NCBI GenBank assembly: GCA_963573305.1
Contig: OY754334.1
Location: forward strand, 92,625,848-92,689,847
DNA length: 64,000 nucleotides
Reading direction: 5' to 3'
From: Pyrrhosoma nymphula
Lineage: Eukaryota; Arthropoda; Insecta; Odonata; Coenagrionidae
In this document: positions 9,600 to 21,272 of the stretch, in pieces
Layout of the letters: each line of letters starts with the position of its first letter
Position numbering within the stretch: position 1 is the stretch's first letter
The notes under the pieces: generated by a model
The model's database searches: none
Told to the model about the DNA's origin: nothing
Seen by the model: the letters and a program-made list of their open reading frames with translations, nothing else
Position numbers and translations under genes: made by a program

Positions 9600-11150
9600 G
9601 TCTACAAAAGTATAAATGTAATAAATGCCTTTACAAATCTATAGGGTGTTTACTCTATTCCGTTCTAACTAATCATAATCGGTGTACTACCGTAATAATA
9701 TTATCGTTGACAATTTTGTGGCTTCGATGCGTGCAGCATCACATCCGCACGCGAGGTCTCCCGTAACGATTCATGATTACGTGAACCTCAGAGAAAAAAC
9801 TCGAGCACGATTGCCATACCGATTTCGCATTCAGTCCGCGCGTGATGTGACTCGTGGAATTAAACGCGTTACTTCTACGTGTGCTCCGGTCGCATTTTTT
9901 TTTCAAGCTCGATATCGTTTTAAATCTCTGTGACACTCTGCAATATCGCAACGGTCACACTATTTCCATCACCCCAACCATTTTCGTCGTATTGGTGATG
10001 TCTCGTCATTTTCCCTGTGTTCATTTCGGAACTTCGCACAGTTCTACTGTTGTGAAGGTGCGTGCATAATTCTTTTTCTTGAGGAAAGAAGTTTAACTGG
10101 TTTAGTGGATGAGGGGAATCTCCTTGATCGCATTAAGCGGGAACAATGTGGCTAATTCGTGGATTTCTTTTTTTAATTCACTTACACTTTCGCTATATAG
10201 AGTAAATAAAATGTTCTCTGAGGAATTGGATGGTTTTACCTTGGTCAAATCTGAGTGAAATGTCACATGGAGACCTGCTATTGTTTGTGGGAAACCTATG
10301 TGTATTCCCATTTGATAGCTGGTGTTTTGGGTAAAGTTACTGTATTGCAGACTCTGCTGCATGCATTTACAAGAGGACGGTAGTTACAAGGAAATGTCCT
10401 CCAGATATGTCTCACACCTGTTCCTGTCTTCTTTAGATCCGAATGAAGATGGCAGAATTGAAGCATTCACCGCATCGTTATCGCCAGCTTATTCTTTATT
10501 GTGTAGGTTTTGGGCATTCCTTAGGTCCCCTCTTGTTAAGTTATTAATTATTCATTATTTTTATCACTCCGCTTCCATCTACCCTATTTTTTATTCAGGT
10601 GTACAGGTGTACACGAACTGTGCGGAGGACCGCTCTCAAGTTGTTGGTTGTCGCACCCTCTCGTTCCTTGAATCCCTCGCTCAAACATCCTCCCCGCAAG
10701 TTCCTATCCTCTTGCTTCAGATTGAATTGATGCTGTTTAACATTTACTCCCTCTGTTGTTTCTCTTTTCGAAGGCCATGTCATCTCAATCTCCCTCGTAG
10801 TTTTTGGCGATAACGTGGGTCCTACTTCGTGCCAGGCCTTCTGGTAGCTTATCCGTTTGATGATCGTCACGTGTGATCAATCATGGAGGAAGCGGTTTGA
10901 GTTAGGGAATGAATTAAGTTCTTCGTGAACCCGGAACGAGTGGTATCACAGGTCGAACAGATAAAGTTTACAAATATTTTATCTGGTATTACCATTAGCA
11001 AGGCAAAAACGATCACTTAAATCTCATTCATCTCATGCTATTCTACCAGTTGAATGGTTGGTATTTGAGCTGTCACCTCGTTTACTTCCGCATTTCGGGG
11101 TTATCTTTTAACTCTTCCACACTTATCTATTTGCCTTCCAACTAGTCTTT
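9600..11150. other. No gene recognised
   Basis: A 163-codon + strand ORF at 10322-10813 is the longest non-LINE frame. It is rich in Ser, Leu and Cys, with no motif, no recognisable splice context and a 91-codon overlapping antisense ORF. Coding status is doubtful. Confidence 0.4.
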
Positions 11151-11154
11151 CTTA

Positions 11155-11323
11155 TGTATGAATTCTTCTCGGGTTCTCCACCGAGTTAGGCTCTCCATAC
11201 TGGCCGACGTTTCTCGATCTCAGCTCATTCAACAGCCCTGACGACGACGCACGAGTTCGGCATCGAAACGTCGGCCAGTATGGATAGCCTAACCCGGTGG
11301 AGAACCCAAAATAAATTTATGCA
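11155..11323. repeat. Imperfect palindrome (foldback) with hammerhead-like core
   Basis: Left arm 11155-11213 (gggttctccaccgagttagg, ccatactggccgacgtttc) pairs with right arm 11264-11323 (gaaacgtcggccagtatgg, taacccggtggagaaccc). Between the arms lies CTGACGA (11238-11244), a short stem GACGC/GGCATC with one mismatch, and GAAA (11265-11268). That order matches the conserved part of a hammerhead ribozyme core. The 26 nt between the left arm and CTGACGA do not form an obvious stem I, so activity is unproven. Confidence 0.75.
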
Positions 11324-11375
11324 GCAAGTAATCCGGGAAAGCTCCAGATGATAGTCTTTCTTGTGCTACATGCAC

Positions 11376-11760
11376 GTGTAGGATGCAGACGTTCGAGATG
11401 TGGGTCTAGAGGATGGAGAAGGTACCGTGGACAAAAAGGAAGACTAATGAGGAAGTGTTTGTTATAGTTGGTGAGGAAAGGTAACTTCTGGATGAGATTA
11501 GGAAGGGATGAAGTAGGTGGTTTGAAAGAGGAAACGAGTGGCGAAGTGGCTTTAGACCGTGATAGAGGGGAGGATGTTGGGTAAGCGGTGAAGGGGAAGA
11601 ATGAGAATCGAATTTATGGACAGAATGAAAGAGCGTAGGACGTATACTGAGATGTAGAAAGAAGTATTATTGTTAGAAGGAGCCCTGTTAGTGTAAAATA
11701 TCCAGAGGATTTGAACGCACTTCCATTCAAACCTACCTTAACTGGTAGATTACCTAATAA
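11376..11760 (+). pseudogene. LINE family A fragment
   Basis: gtaggatgcagacgttcgag begins a decayed ORF2 C-terminus (MEKVPWTKRKTNEEV, then frameshifts, EGRMLGKR and MKE-RTYTEM), followed by the standard 3' UTR ending ctaccttaactggtagatta and a cctaataataaa tail. Multiple stops. Confidence 0.85.
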
Positions 11761-11769
11761 TAAAAGCTT

Positions 11770-13884
11770 CACATACTTTCCACCTTTCCTCTCCCTTTTA
11801 TTCCCATTCCTCTTCTACGCTTTTCTAGCAATTTCCCCTCTGCCACCCTTCTGAAACTCACATTTGCCAATTTTGCTTGGGACTAATATTTGATCTTAAA
11901 AGGAAAGAGACTGGAAACAGAAATTCTTACCGGCGATTATTGAACGTGTTTGGAGTTAGAATAAGAAAAATATTTATTTAATTCCTTGGGCGCTCTCCTG
12001 CTATGAGGGTGAAGATCAGACCGTGAGATATTTGCGCGAATATCTTGAAAGGGATTGTGAGACGTTGAAGGATATCAATGAGGGCTAGATGATGAATGTT
12101 GAGTGGGGGAAGGTACTGTTCCGTTTTCCAATGCGTTGGCGTGAAGTTAGAGTAAAAATTAAGACCTGGAATAAATTTTTCTCATGATAAGTGAAAATTA
12201 TGACTTATTCCCAGAAGTGCGCTTTAAGATGTAATAATTTTCCAGCTCCGTCCAAATTATAATTATTCTTCACTTTTAGTGGAAAACATATAATAAGTGG
12301 TAATAAATTTTATAAATTCCGCCGATATGTTTTTTTGTAAAAACAGAATACGTCATGAAGTATATGTTACAACTTTCGTGATTAAATTCATTTGATATAA
12401 ATAATCTCAGAAAGTGGTGTTGTGGATCAGTAATGTGCATTAGCTCAGCGTAGTCCTTCCCCGTTTTAATTAAATTCTATGTAAGTATATATGTTACTAA
12501 TTTTACCAAGTTTGTAGCAGGAAGTTTTATTCATATGGGCGTTACGATGTATGTGATTTGATATCTCATTTATTTCATTATTTATTTTTTAATCGTGTTT
12601 ATTTTTCTCACCTCAAAAATCACTTTGTAGCATATATTAAATATCCCTTCGTTTTTAAGGTGTATCATTTCTGAGAATTGTGTTTCATTTGATCATATTT
12701 TTCTTGTTTATCAGCCTCTATTCGTTTATGAGTGTTTTGAATGAAAAAAACATTATATTAAGGTTTTCCCCTCGTGACTGTATCAAGTCCAAACAAATGA
12801 GAAATCCCATGTATTTGTTTTTAGTAGTTAAAATATACTGTTTTCGCTGATGGTGTGGTGTCACTGCTGCAGCCTGCAGGGCCAGGGCTGCAGGGCTGTT
12901 ATATATTCAGATTATGCGAGGAATATTTTTTATTACTTGTTTTAGACCACGGAGCCGAATACATCGTCATTGTTATTTTAATTACTCATTTTGCCCATAA
13001 TAGACGCCCTTATTTGCTAGTAGCTGAAAAAAGCAAGTAGTTTGATATTTACATTTTGTTAGTTTTCTTGCCTGAAAATTTCGTACCTAACACCAACCTT
13101 ACGCGAAAGCGTAATTTATTTATTTCAAAAATGTATTGTATTTCCTATGTTTTACCCATTCATTTATGTATTCAAGGCATGTAATGTCGGGTTGAATTGG
13201 AGAAAAAAATGTGTTCAGGTAGTAATATTGTTTCCATCATCGATTAGGTATGTACATGCACGTTTTTTTTCTAATAGTATCACGATTATGAAATATATTT
13301 ACATTTAAGTCATTTTCCGGGGAAATCTCTTAAGTGGACTTTTATGTGAAAACCCGTGCGACATTGAGACTCTACGGAAACAGCCTCGAAGGTGGATAAC
13401 AGAAACGCTGCAATTGGTAACCATTCATCCGAAGGGCGGGAAAAGCTTATTTCTCTCTTTCTTTCCCACCCCCACTCCACCTCCCACTCCCCCGCTCCGA
13501 AATCCACTGCAGGCCCTGCCCTTTCATGTGTCGCCATCTCCCGAGCGATGCGGAAATCAACTTCGCCATTTCCTGATTCGCCGCCGGCCGCTCGCCTTTT
13601 CCCGCGCCCGCCCCGATGTTGTTCGATTCGGCTCCCGAGTGCACCCGAATGCGAGAGCCCGGCCATAACGTCCGGAATCCGCGACTTCCTCCGCACGCCC
13701 ACGTTGACGTCACGTAATTATTTCGACCGTCCGCCTTACAACCGTAAATCTTGGAAATGAACTGTGGTGGACTCCCTCCGAACCTGGGAGTCGGAATGAG
13801 GGAGTTCCTGTGGAGTCACAACCATGAAAATGCAATTAGTACATCGGGATTGGCGGGCCATGAGCATAACTCACTGCTTATTGC
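11770..13884. other. No gene recognised; GC-rich patch 13400-13720
   Basis: AT-rich up to 13.3 kb. The 13400-13720 patch is GC- and CpG-rich and gives overlapping 84-130 codon ORFs on both strands, a composition effect. No domain, intron boundary pair or repeat end is convincing. Confidence 0.45.
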
Positions 13885-14235
13885 AATTGTGATGTTTCTG
13901 CGTGGTATGTTGGGTGAAGAAAAGAAACTTCTGCGTGAGTCAGCCGTATCCAGCGTAACCGTATATTTCATTCCCCTCTGGGTGAGCTTAGGAGGAGGCA
14001 AAGTAGGTGGTTGGAGGAAGTGATGAGGGAAGTCTGTGTTAGATGGGAGGATGTTGGGTAAACGGGGAAGGGGAAGAGACGGAGAAGAGGTTTTATGGAC
14101 GGGATGAAGAAGGGTAGGACGTATGCTGAGATGAAGAAAGTAATATTATTGTGAGATAGGGGCTGCACACGTAAATATCTAGAGGATTTTTACTCACTTC
14201 CATCTAAACCTACCATAACCTATAGATTACCTAAT
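13885..14235 (+). pseudogene. LINE family A fragment with a small insertion
   Basis: MLGEEKKLL and then, after an interruption, RRRQSRWLEEVMRE and GRMLGKRGRGR, ending ctataacctatagattacct or close to it. The LINE segment is split at 13940-13977 by 38 bp flanked by CTG(C/G)GTGAG at 13931-13939 and 13978-13986, a 9-bp duplication with one mismatch. The inserted DNA is not recognised. Confidence 0.8.
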
Positions 14236-14444
14236 GAGCATAAGATAAAAATAGTATTTCAGGTCTGTGGCTGGGGCTGTGTTTTGTTTTTGAGGAGTTA
14301 CGTGAACATTGCACTCATTTGTCCACCTCTAAAGTGTGGGACAAGTGGTGATTCCTTTCTGCCACTTTGCAGTCGCTACGTGTCGGACTATCATAGTTAT
14401 GGTGACTTGATCGCGGCTCCTGACGGCCGAATTTTTGCTGATCA

Positions 14445-14640
14445 TGCTGGCGGCGCGGTAGCGCTCTCGTCTGACAGTCTTAAGATTGCGGGTTCGAGTC
14501 CTGCCTGGGTGGAATCTTCAATCTTCGGGAATGTGTGTTTATGTGAAGTAAAATTAGTGTACATATTACGAAAATTGGTGCGCGAGAAGACCTAATTTCG
14601 CTCAATGAAGACACGATGTTTATTTTTGCTTGCTGATTAT
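14445..14640 (+). repeat. tRNA-derived SINE
   Basis: The head resembles a tRNA with internal pol III promoter elements: an A-box-like gcggtagcgctctcg and a perfect B box gggttcgagtcctgcc at 14488-14504. The body that follows includes acctaatttcgctcaatgaa. The cloverleaf is not complete enough to call a functional tRNA, and no anticodon stem is convincing. Confidence 0.7.
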
Positions 14641-14644
14641 TTAT

Positions 14645-16080
14645 TGTGCTATGTATTGAAGCGTGTTTGAAGTCCCCTCCTAACTTCCCAATCAAATGAA
14701 TTGAATCTCTAGTGTATGCCCTGTTTGTTTAATATTGGGCTTAGACTTCTTATGGACTATGCAGATAAAAACGCCAACTAATTTTACGAGGCTCCCATGA
14801 GCATGCATTGCCCTCCAGCGTTAAAAATGGAAATTAACCCAGTGCCCACACATCATTTTTATTTCTTCTGTGAAAGTACTCCTTCAATTTTATTCCTCGT
14901 TGGACTTCTTCTTAGGTTATCCTATCTTCACTGAAGTGGTACTATCTTTTAAATGTTTGCAAAAGTTTGTAATTAGATGATATCACCTTGGTAACATGAT
15001 ACGGGTGTTCGCAATAGTTCCCTCAGTTTCTTTTGCGTTGGAATTCAACTACTTTGCAGTCACTTATGTCGAACGTCTTGAAATGATGGATTTCGAACTA
15101 AACACTTTCGCTCAGGTGAAAAAATTGTAGTCATTCGCGAACGAGTTATTGCTTTGTCGACTCAAACCTTACCGGTTTTGCTTTTTTATATCCCAACAGG
15201 TGTGCTCCCCTTCATTTGTTTTCTCCTGTCGACTATAAATGTTTTCGCAGATCATAGTTTACGTCTCGCCCATCCCGGCGAAATTCCTATGCTAATGTGT
15301 TTTTTATTCTGCTGACGAACTTCAAGAGCAAAAAAAAGAAACGAAATTAATTTCTCAACCACTAACTTCTCACCTTCGGCATCATTGGTTTGCAAACAAG
15401 TTGGTGTCTGCTCTGTCGATGGGTATTACTTTTCTTAGGCAGCGGTTACTCACCTGTTAAATTCGCGTGTAAGACGGGTCACGGGTGACGATTTTTCTCT
15501 CTCCGAGATTTGCTAATACACAAGACTCTCAATCCTTTGATATATCAGTGTCATAAAACTTTTATTGGCGTCATGGCGACGTTGCCAGGTCTCCATAAGC
15601 CCCATACTAAGCCGCGCCATCAGCCCTCCATCTCCTTCTTTTGTTTGTTTTTTTCTTCTTTTCGAGTTTTTTTTGTCCCCCGCAACATTTTGCTTATTAT
15701 GGTTCTCAGGATTCTTCGCACCTCGTTCCCACGGCGAGATTTCCTTCTTGTTGTCTCGTTGAAGTGTGCGACCGGCCTCTCGATAGCAAGAGTTGAATTT
15801 ATTTTTTTCTCTTCATCGATGCCGATATTCTCCCATAGGAATCCTAGTTTGTGCGATGCTATTGGCCGATGAAAATAAAGCCGCTTCAGCCACCCGATGG
15901 TCAAGCTACTGACCTTCGCTGGGTTTATTTCCGTGTTCCATACACAGAATTTCAGAATGGTTGTCTCCGTAACGTCTTAGTTTAGCGAAGGTGGCGTTCA
16001 ATAATAGGAAACATTGTGATGGCGGGGACCTTTTTAAAATAATGTAAAGAAAAGTCTGAATGTGGCTAAAGAAAAAATAA
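14645..16080. other. No feature recognised
   Basis: Overlapping ORFs at 15.5-15.9 kb (120 codons + strand, 94 codons minus strand) lack family motifs. Confidence 0.45.
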
Positions 16081-16084
16081 TTAG

Positions 16085-16330
16085 GAGACAGTGGAGGTGG
16101 TTGAAGGTCGTGATGGAGAGGAGGATGTGGAGGAATCGGGGGAGTGGAAGAAAAAGAATGGACTTAATAGTTGGAATGAAGATGGGTAGGGCGTATGCTG
16201 AGCTGAATAATTAAATCATGCAATAAGACAAGGGCTTGCGGATATGAAAGGTTCTGCGGGTATTCCTAATTCCATCGAAACGTACCGAAAGATAAGGTCT
16301 ACTAAATTAATATCCTGCTAAGTGAATGAA
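16085..16330 (+). pseudogene. LINE family D fragment
   Basis: ggaggtggttgaaggtcgtg, atggagaggaggatgtggag, atgaagatgggtagggcgta and tgctgagctgaa follow the order of the ORF2 tail. The 3' UTR (gggcttgcggatatgaaagg, attccatcgaaacgtaccg) differs from family A but matches 32.8, 37.9 and 55.5 kb, defining a fourth sub-family (D). Confidence 0.65.
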
Positions 16331-17049
16331 GAGAGCGAGAGTTGGTCAGCATTACATCGATTTGTGTAGTAATACAGGTCCAGAATTGTTGGAACACTGA
16401 CAGTAGCGTCTACAATCACTCCGAGACTTCATATTCGATCGCCCTGGGAACAATTAAGCAACGGAGCGTTTTTGAATACCATTTCAGTCGATCAAAAAAT
16501 GGTTGGCATAATTGTTTTCGAGAGTGAGAAATATTTTCATGATTATCGTTATTTCGCGCGAAACGTTAATCGAAAAATGGAATACAGTACTCTCTCACTC
16601 ACCGTTCATTATCTCTTACTGTTACCTTGCCCATTGCATTTTACGTGGAAAATGAATTACCTCTCCGTTATTATTCTCCGATGGCTGCTCGCTCGTTTTG
16701 CCATTTGTTTTTATCATCCAGTTTCGCTTTGGTGGTAACGAGAAGATGTTATCACGCATTTTGCGGTCTGGCCATTTAAAATTGATGTTGTGATCTTTTT
16801 GTGAGAAACTCGTTATGTGTCGATTGACGCGAACCGTCTTCTCGGCATTATGTTCGATAATAGCATCTCTGCCGGGAATTTTGAGGGTAATGGCGCCAGA
16901 AGTCCACAGTTTGACGTCCGAAACGGCGGATGGATTGTTACATTTTCAGTTTTTACATATTGCATCCAATCAAGAGTCGGGGATTCCTCTGAGTAATTTC
17001 TGTCACCTCCAGTATTTGAACCCGGGTCCTCGCCATGGTTGGAGGAATG

Positions 17050-18056
17050 AGCCTAGTTAGGACAATGGCGCTAGCGAAAGAAGCTTTCTGCAGTAGGAAG
17101 GAGCCGATTGCGGGGACCTAGTGGAAGGATGTTAAGAAAAGGTTGGCGAAGAGTTTCCGTGTTATGGTGCAGAAACGTGGACCCTGAGAAAAGAGGTCGA
17201 GAATAGGCTGCAGGCGTTTGAGCTGTGGGAGTGCAAAAGAATGGAGAAAGAATGGTGGACAAAAAAGAAGACGAACGAGGAAGTACTTTGTATGATTGGT
17301 AATGAAAAGAAACTTATTGAGGTGATTAGAAGAAGGCAGACAAGGTGGTTATAAGAGGTATATTGAGGTGTTAAGGGATGCTGAAGGTAGTGATAGAGGG
17401 GAGGATGTTGGGTAAGCGGGGAAGAGGACGAAATACAATAGGCGTTTTGGACGGGATTGAAGGGAGGTAGGACGTAGTTTTATAAGAATTCAGAACCAGG
17501 AGTAAATGGGATTAGATGTAAAAAACGTAAAAGAATGGGCTCAAAAATACTGCATTAAAGGAAACAAATTTTTCTTTCGTTGTATAAACTGTAACAGTGA
17601 TGACGATGATCACTTTTGAGTGTTTTCAAAATTTGTTAAGCTGGTGACTTTATAGCATTGTATATGTTTTCTTTGTTGATCCTAAGAGCTTTTATTTATG
17701 TGTACGAATGTGCCCCGGCCTGTGTACCAACATGCTCCGTATACGGGGCAAGTTGATACACGTGTATTTTTTAGGAAATATTTTTCCAAAATTTTATTTA
17801 GTGATTATCTACTTAACATTGCTCTTTATTGGAGGTGAAAATTGTTTCAATACGCTAGCTTAGCTGTTTGATGGGAATCAGTTATAGATAAAAATAGAAA
17901 ATTCAAAAGACAAAAGTGTACCCAACTAGCCCCGGTCTTCCCTATTCTTAATGAAGAAAGAAATATTGTTTGCAGATAGAGGTCTGCGCCTATAAAAACC
18001 TAGAGGAATGTTTCTCTCATCTATTTAAACCTACCTCAACTGGTAGATTGTTTAAT
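17050..18056 (+). pseudogene. LINE family A copy split by a ~473-bp insertion
   Basis: ORF2 pieces run from the RTMALAKEAF segment (17056 on) through TLRKEVENRLQAFELW, WWTKKKTNEEVL, RSDRGEDVG-like text (frameshifted) and GRMLGKRGRGR to gtaggacgta at 17476. The family text resumes at about 17950 with tgaagaaagaaata and ends ctcaactggtagattg, tttaatcacg. The 17477-17949 interval is foreign. Confidence 0.8.
17477..17949. mobile_element. Unclassified insertion inside a LINE
   Basis: About 473 bp interrupt the LINE between gtaggacgta and atgaagaaag. No open frame or inverted termini are evident. A ccccggtcttc / ccccggcctg pair of G/C-rich patches stands out in otherwise AT-rich DNA. Family unknown. 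Confidence 0.5.
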
Positions 18057-18059
18057 CAC

Positions 18060-18584
18060 GTCGGTATGGGAAGCCATATCTTTGTCCACAGCACATCATC
18101 CTGCTTTTGTCAACTCTAACGAGTCTTCATCACTCGGTATATTATCAATTCGTGTGCATTCCGGCAGGTTGATTTGACTAGTTTGATCGATCTACCCCAC
18201 TGATAATCCGTCGGGTTTCGGACTCAAAAGCCATCTCTGGGAATTGGTGTGATGCATTTTATGACCTCGCTCTGGAGCCACTGGCGTGGTGCACCTCAGC
18301 GGGCGTCGACGATTCTAGGAAATGCAAACTTCAGCCACTGCGCCGTGTGGCCAACAAAGAAATTAACGACACAAGCAATGGAGGTTTCCATTAAATCACA
18401 TGGGGTGCGGAAATCGTTGAATGCTGCTCATGGTGACGTAAACGTAATTCTGGTTCTCCGCTTTCCAGTGCGTGCTTATCGCTGTTCATATACTGATACA
18501 CCGCTAGCCTGCTGTCATCACAGTTTGCCACCAGGTTAGCGCAGTGTGAAATTACTTCTTTTCGTCAGCTCCGATTTCACCTGA
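18060..18584. other. No feature recognised
   Basis: A 96-codon ORF at 18249-18539 has no signature. Confidence 0.4.
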
Positions 18585-18705
18585 CCTCAGGGAAATGCCC
18601 TCGTTGGCTAAAGCTAAGGTCGTGGGTTACAGTCCCGACTGGAGGGAGTTTTTCTCTCCTCTGGGGGCATGGTCGTTCTTGTTTTTTTATGTGATCATGG
18701 TTTAT
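18585..18705 (+). repeat. tRNA-derived SINE fragment
   Basis: Head ccctcgttggctaaagctaa with a B-box-like gtgggttacagtcccg, followed by ttttctctcctctgggggca, which resembles 1440-1480. Pol III internal promoter layout is present but the cloverleaf is decayed. Confidence 0.6.
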
Positions 18706-18709
18706 ATAA

Positions 18710-19525
18710 CGATGCAGTTGTCGAAGAAGTCGTTTTCGACGGTAATGAATATAATGACTTCATAATTAATTATTTTCTCTAACTTCAAGGTTACTTTTAA
18801 GTAATTAGAAGTTGGAGTGATTTTGAGAATTCCTAAGGTAGCGTTAGGGTTCATACGTAGCGGATAACGTGATTGCATATCTCGCGATCAATACCGGCAC
18901 TCCATACGCCATTTGATGTGAAATAACAATCACACTGTACATGATCAACCCCAATGCTATTTTGAAAGGTGTGGGTGAACCTCATCTCGTTCTAAGCCTG
19001 GAGGCGAATGAAATTTTCGTGTGGAAGGTGATGAACAATGTGCGACCAGTGATTTTTCGTATAGCTCAGTGCATTTAGCAACCAAATTAAATGTTTATTA
19101 AATACCTAAATAGCTAATTCTGCTCGTCTTTGTTAATCGGTTCAGATAGATAACCTTTGATTTGCTCAAAACAATTGCTGTGTAGTCAAAAAGAAATCAC
19201 GCCCCGATCATGTTACGATTTGAAGAGTAATTATTATATAATCAGTTTTAGTACCCAGTAGCGGCCTTTACAGCATTAAAGGAACATCGAGTCCTACTTT
19301 GTGAGTGTCGTGGTACGAGGGTCTAAGTACTAGGCGTGCCGAAGTACACCCTGACAACCTGCTGTAACTGCGAATGTTCCTGTTTTTGAACGGTCATTCA
19401 TTTAGAGGCATAGGAGCTTATCTGGAAATGGGGATTTGGTTGAGAATGTATGTCTTGGGAACATTTCGTCAATTCCTGAGAATATTCAATGATCGTGTCA
19501 TCCTTTTTTGGCCCGTTTTAAGTCT
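18710..19525. other. No feature recognised
   Basis: No repeat end, RNA gene or supported coding frame. Confidence 0.45.
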
Positions 19526-19529
19526 CAAT

Positions 19530-19830
19530 ATAAGAAAGGAGAGGAAGTTGGTGGAGAAGATTCGGAGAAGGGAGAAAATATGGTTGGAGGACGTGGTGTG
19601 AGGTGAGGGCATATTGAAGAGGATACAGGGGAGAATGCTGAGAAATCGCAGAGGAGAAAGGAATATGATAGGGATTTTGGACGGCATAAGGAGAGGTAGA
19701 GGGTCCGAGACACCAGATGGCGAGCAAGTGATGTGCGGGAATGTGAAAATATGTCGCAGATATGGGGAATATGGGGATAGGACTCCATAGAAACCTTCCA
19801 ACTAGCTGTTAGAATACCCGATGATGATGA
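19530..19830 (+). pseudogene. LINE family C fragment
   Basis: RKERKLVEKIRRREKIWLED in frame, then stop and frame changes through KRIQGRMLRNRRGERN, GILDGIRRGR and a 3' end tagaaaccttccaactagct, gttagaataccc, with an (atg)n tail (gatgatgatgat). It is nearer to family B than A, but the 3' hairpin is mutated. Confidence 0.75.
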
Positions 19831-19834
19831 TTTC

Positions 19835-21261
19835 ATTATATCTGCCTTGCGTTATACCTAGAGTTGAGCATTTTTCCAGAAATTTCGTAGCTCGCTATTT
19901 CGTTATCTTCTGTAAACATTGTAAACCTTGGAAAGCTCGGAATTCCTAATAGAATTTTTTCTTAGTATTCGAGGATTATCCAGTGGGAATGATGATAAGA
20001 AAAAATATATCATCGTGGTGAAGTCTTATCATGAACGAAAGTGAGTTCGCGTCGAAAGTTTGTGGTTGATCTAAGGAGTAATTTATTCTTCTTCAGCTTG
20101 TCGTAGTATCATAAATGGATTTGACGATCCTAAATATGATCACCATATATTTTATAAGGGTCATTAGTTTTCGGACCCCACCAGAAATGCTTCAATATAA
20201 CGCTTACTTTAATACACTGAGGTGGCCGCTACACAATTTCAATCTCTCTGCCTATGGCCGTATTCTCGGAAGTGTTTCTTCATGTTTTACTTTGGCGCTT
20301 CTTCCGAGAAGGCGTCGTCTGTTTGGGACTTTAAAAAAATAGGAGATCCGTCTCCCGACTCTCCGGAGCATGGCCGGTTCTCACTGCCGGGAAAAATTCG
20401 ACTGCGTTTTTATGCCATCTATCCCTGTAGGCGGTACTACGAAGTCTTTCGGCGGGCGTTCAGATTCAAATTTCCGTTATTTTCGTTAGTCAGCAACTAT
20501 TTACCCGAGTGAGTAGTTGGTGTTTCTGTGTCACACGCCATTAGTTAGGCGCATAGTGAGATATGCCATTAAATTATTCCCGAGTCTTTATTGGGCTTTG
20601 ACATTGTTCTGTATTCATTGTCAATATCTTCAGTTTCGGTTAGTTTCCTGTCACCGGTGTAGTACAGTATTACTCGTTAGTATTAACGTCCGTTACTGCA
20701 TGAGACTAAGTTGACCATCAGAAAAGAAGACCAGCAAGGATTCATTGTCATCTTACTTTGAAGATTAAGTGTCACGGAGATAAACCGTCTTTGTAAGGAC
20801 AGCATTCCGTGTTTGTTTTACTGCCTCCTTGGCTGAAGACGTTACTATAAATGCACCCAGCAATATGTGCTCTTGAGCGCTCTCAGTCAGGTGAGTTCCT
20901 GTGATGCATCAGTAGTATGCATCAGTAGTATGCATCAGTAGTATGTCCAGTGCTACATTAGTGCGCGTTCATTCTATTCTTAAGCTAATGGTGTATTTAT
21001 TTTACTTCTATGTCGAATCTGTCAACGGAAATTTCCAGTTGTTCGGCTTATGCACGGAACTGCAGTGCTGATGCAGGGATAAACTTTTATTTTCAAGGTC
21101 TCAGGGGAGGTATGAATCATATGTTTGCTTTGCGCTGTTATATCTTTTGCTTGGTGTCAACACCTGTGGCATTCCCCAATTTTTAGCCCTATTAGTTGAA
21201 CATGTTCAACATATATTCCAATCTGAATTTTTGGGAGAGATTGGAATCATTTATCTGTATT
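19835..21261. other. No gene; short tandem repeat at 20906-20944
   Basis: Only a minor repeat and ORFs of 65-96 codons without signatures. Confidence 0.45.
20906..20944 (+). repeat. Perfect 13-bp tandem repeat, 3 units
   Basis: gcatcagtagtat repeats exactly at 20906, 20919 and 20932. Confidence 0.95.
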
Positions 21262-21272
21262 TTTGAGGCAGT
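21262..21272. repeat. Target-site duplication, left
   Basis: TTTGAGGCAGT, identical to 22732-22742, bounding the family B insertion. Confidence 0.85.

Noticed and set aside
10322..10813. 163-codon ORF as a protein gene
   Set aside because: No signature, composition-driven, overlapped by an antisense frame.
14445..14520. Functional tRNA gene
   Set aside because: B box is good but acceptor and anticodon stems do not pair and a SINE body follows; the same holds at 18.6, 45.5 and 62.6 kb.
20906..20944. CRISPR-like array
   Set aside because: Three contiguous 13-bp units without spacers in eukaryotic DNA.
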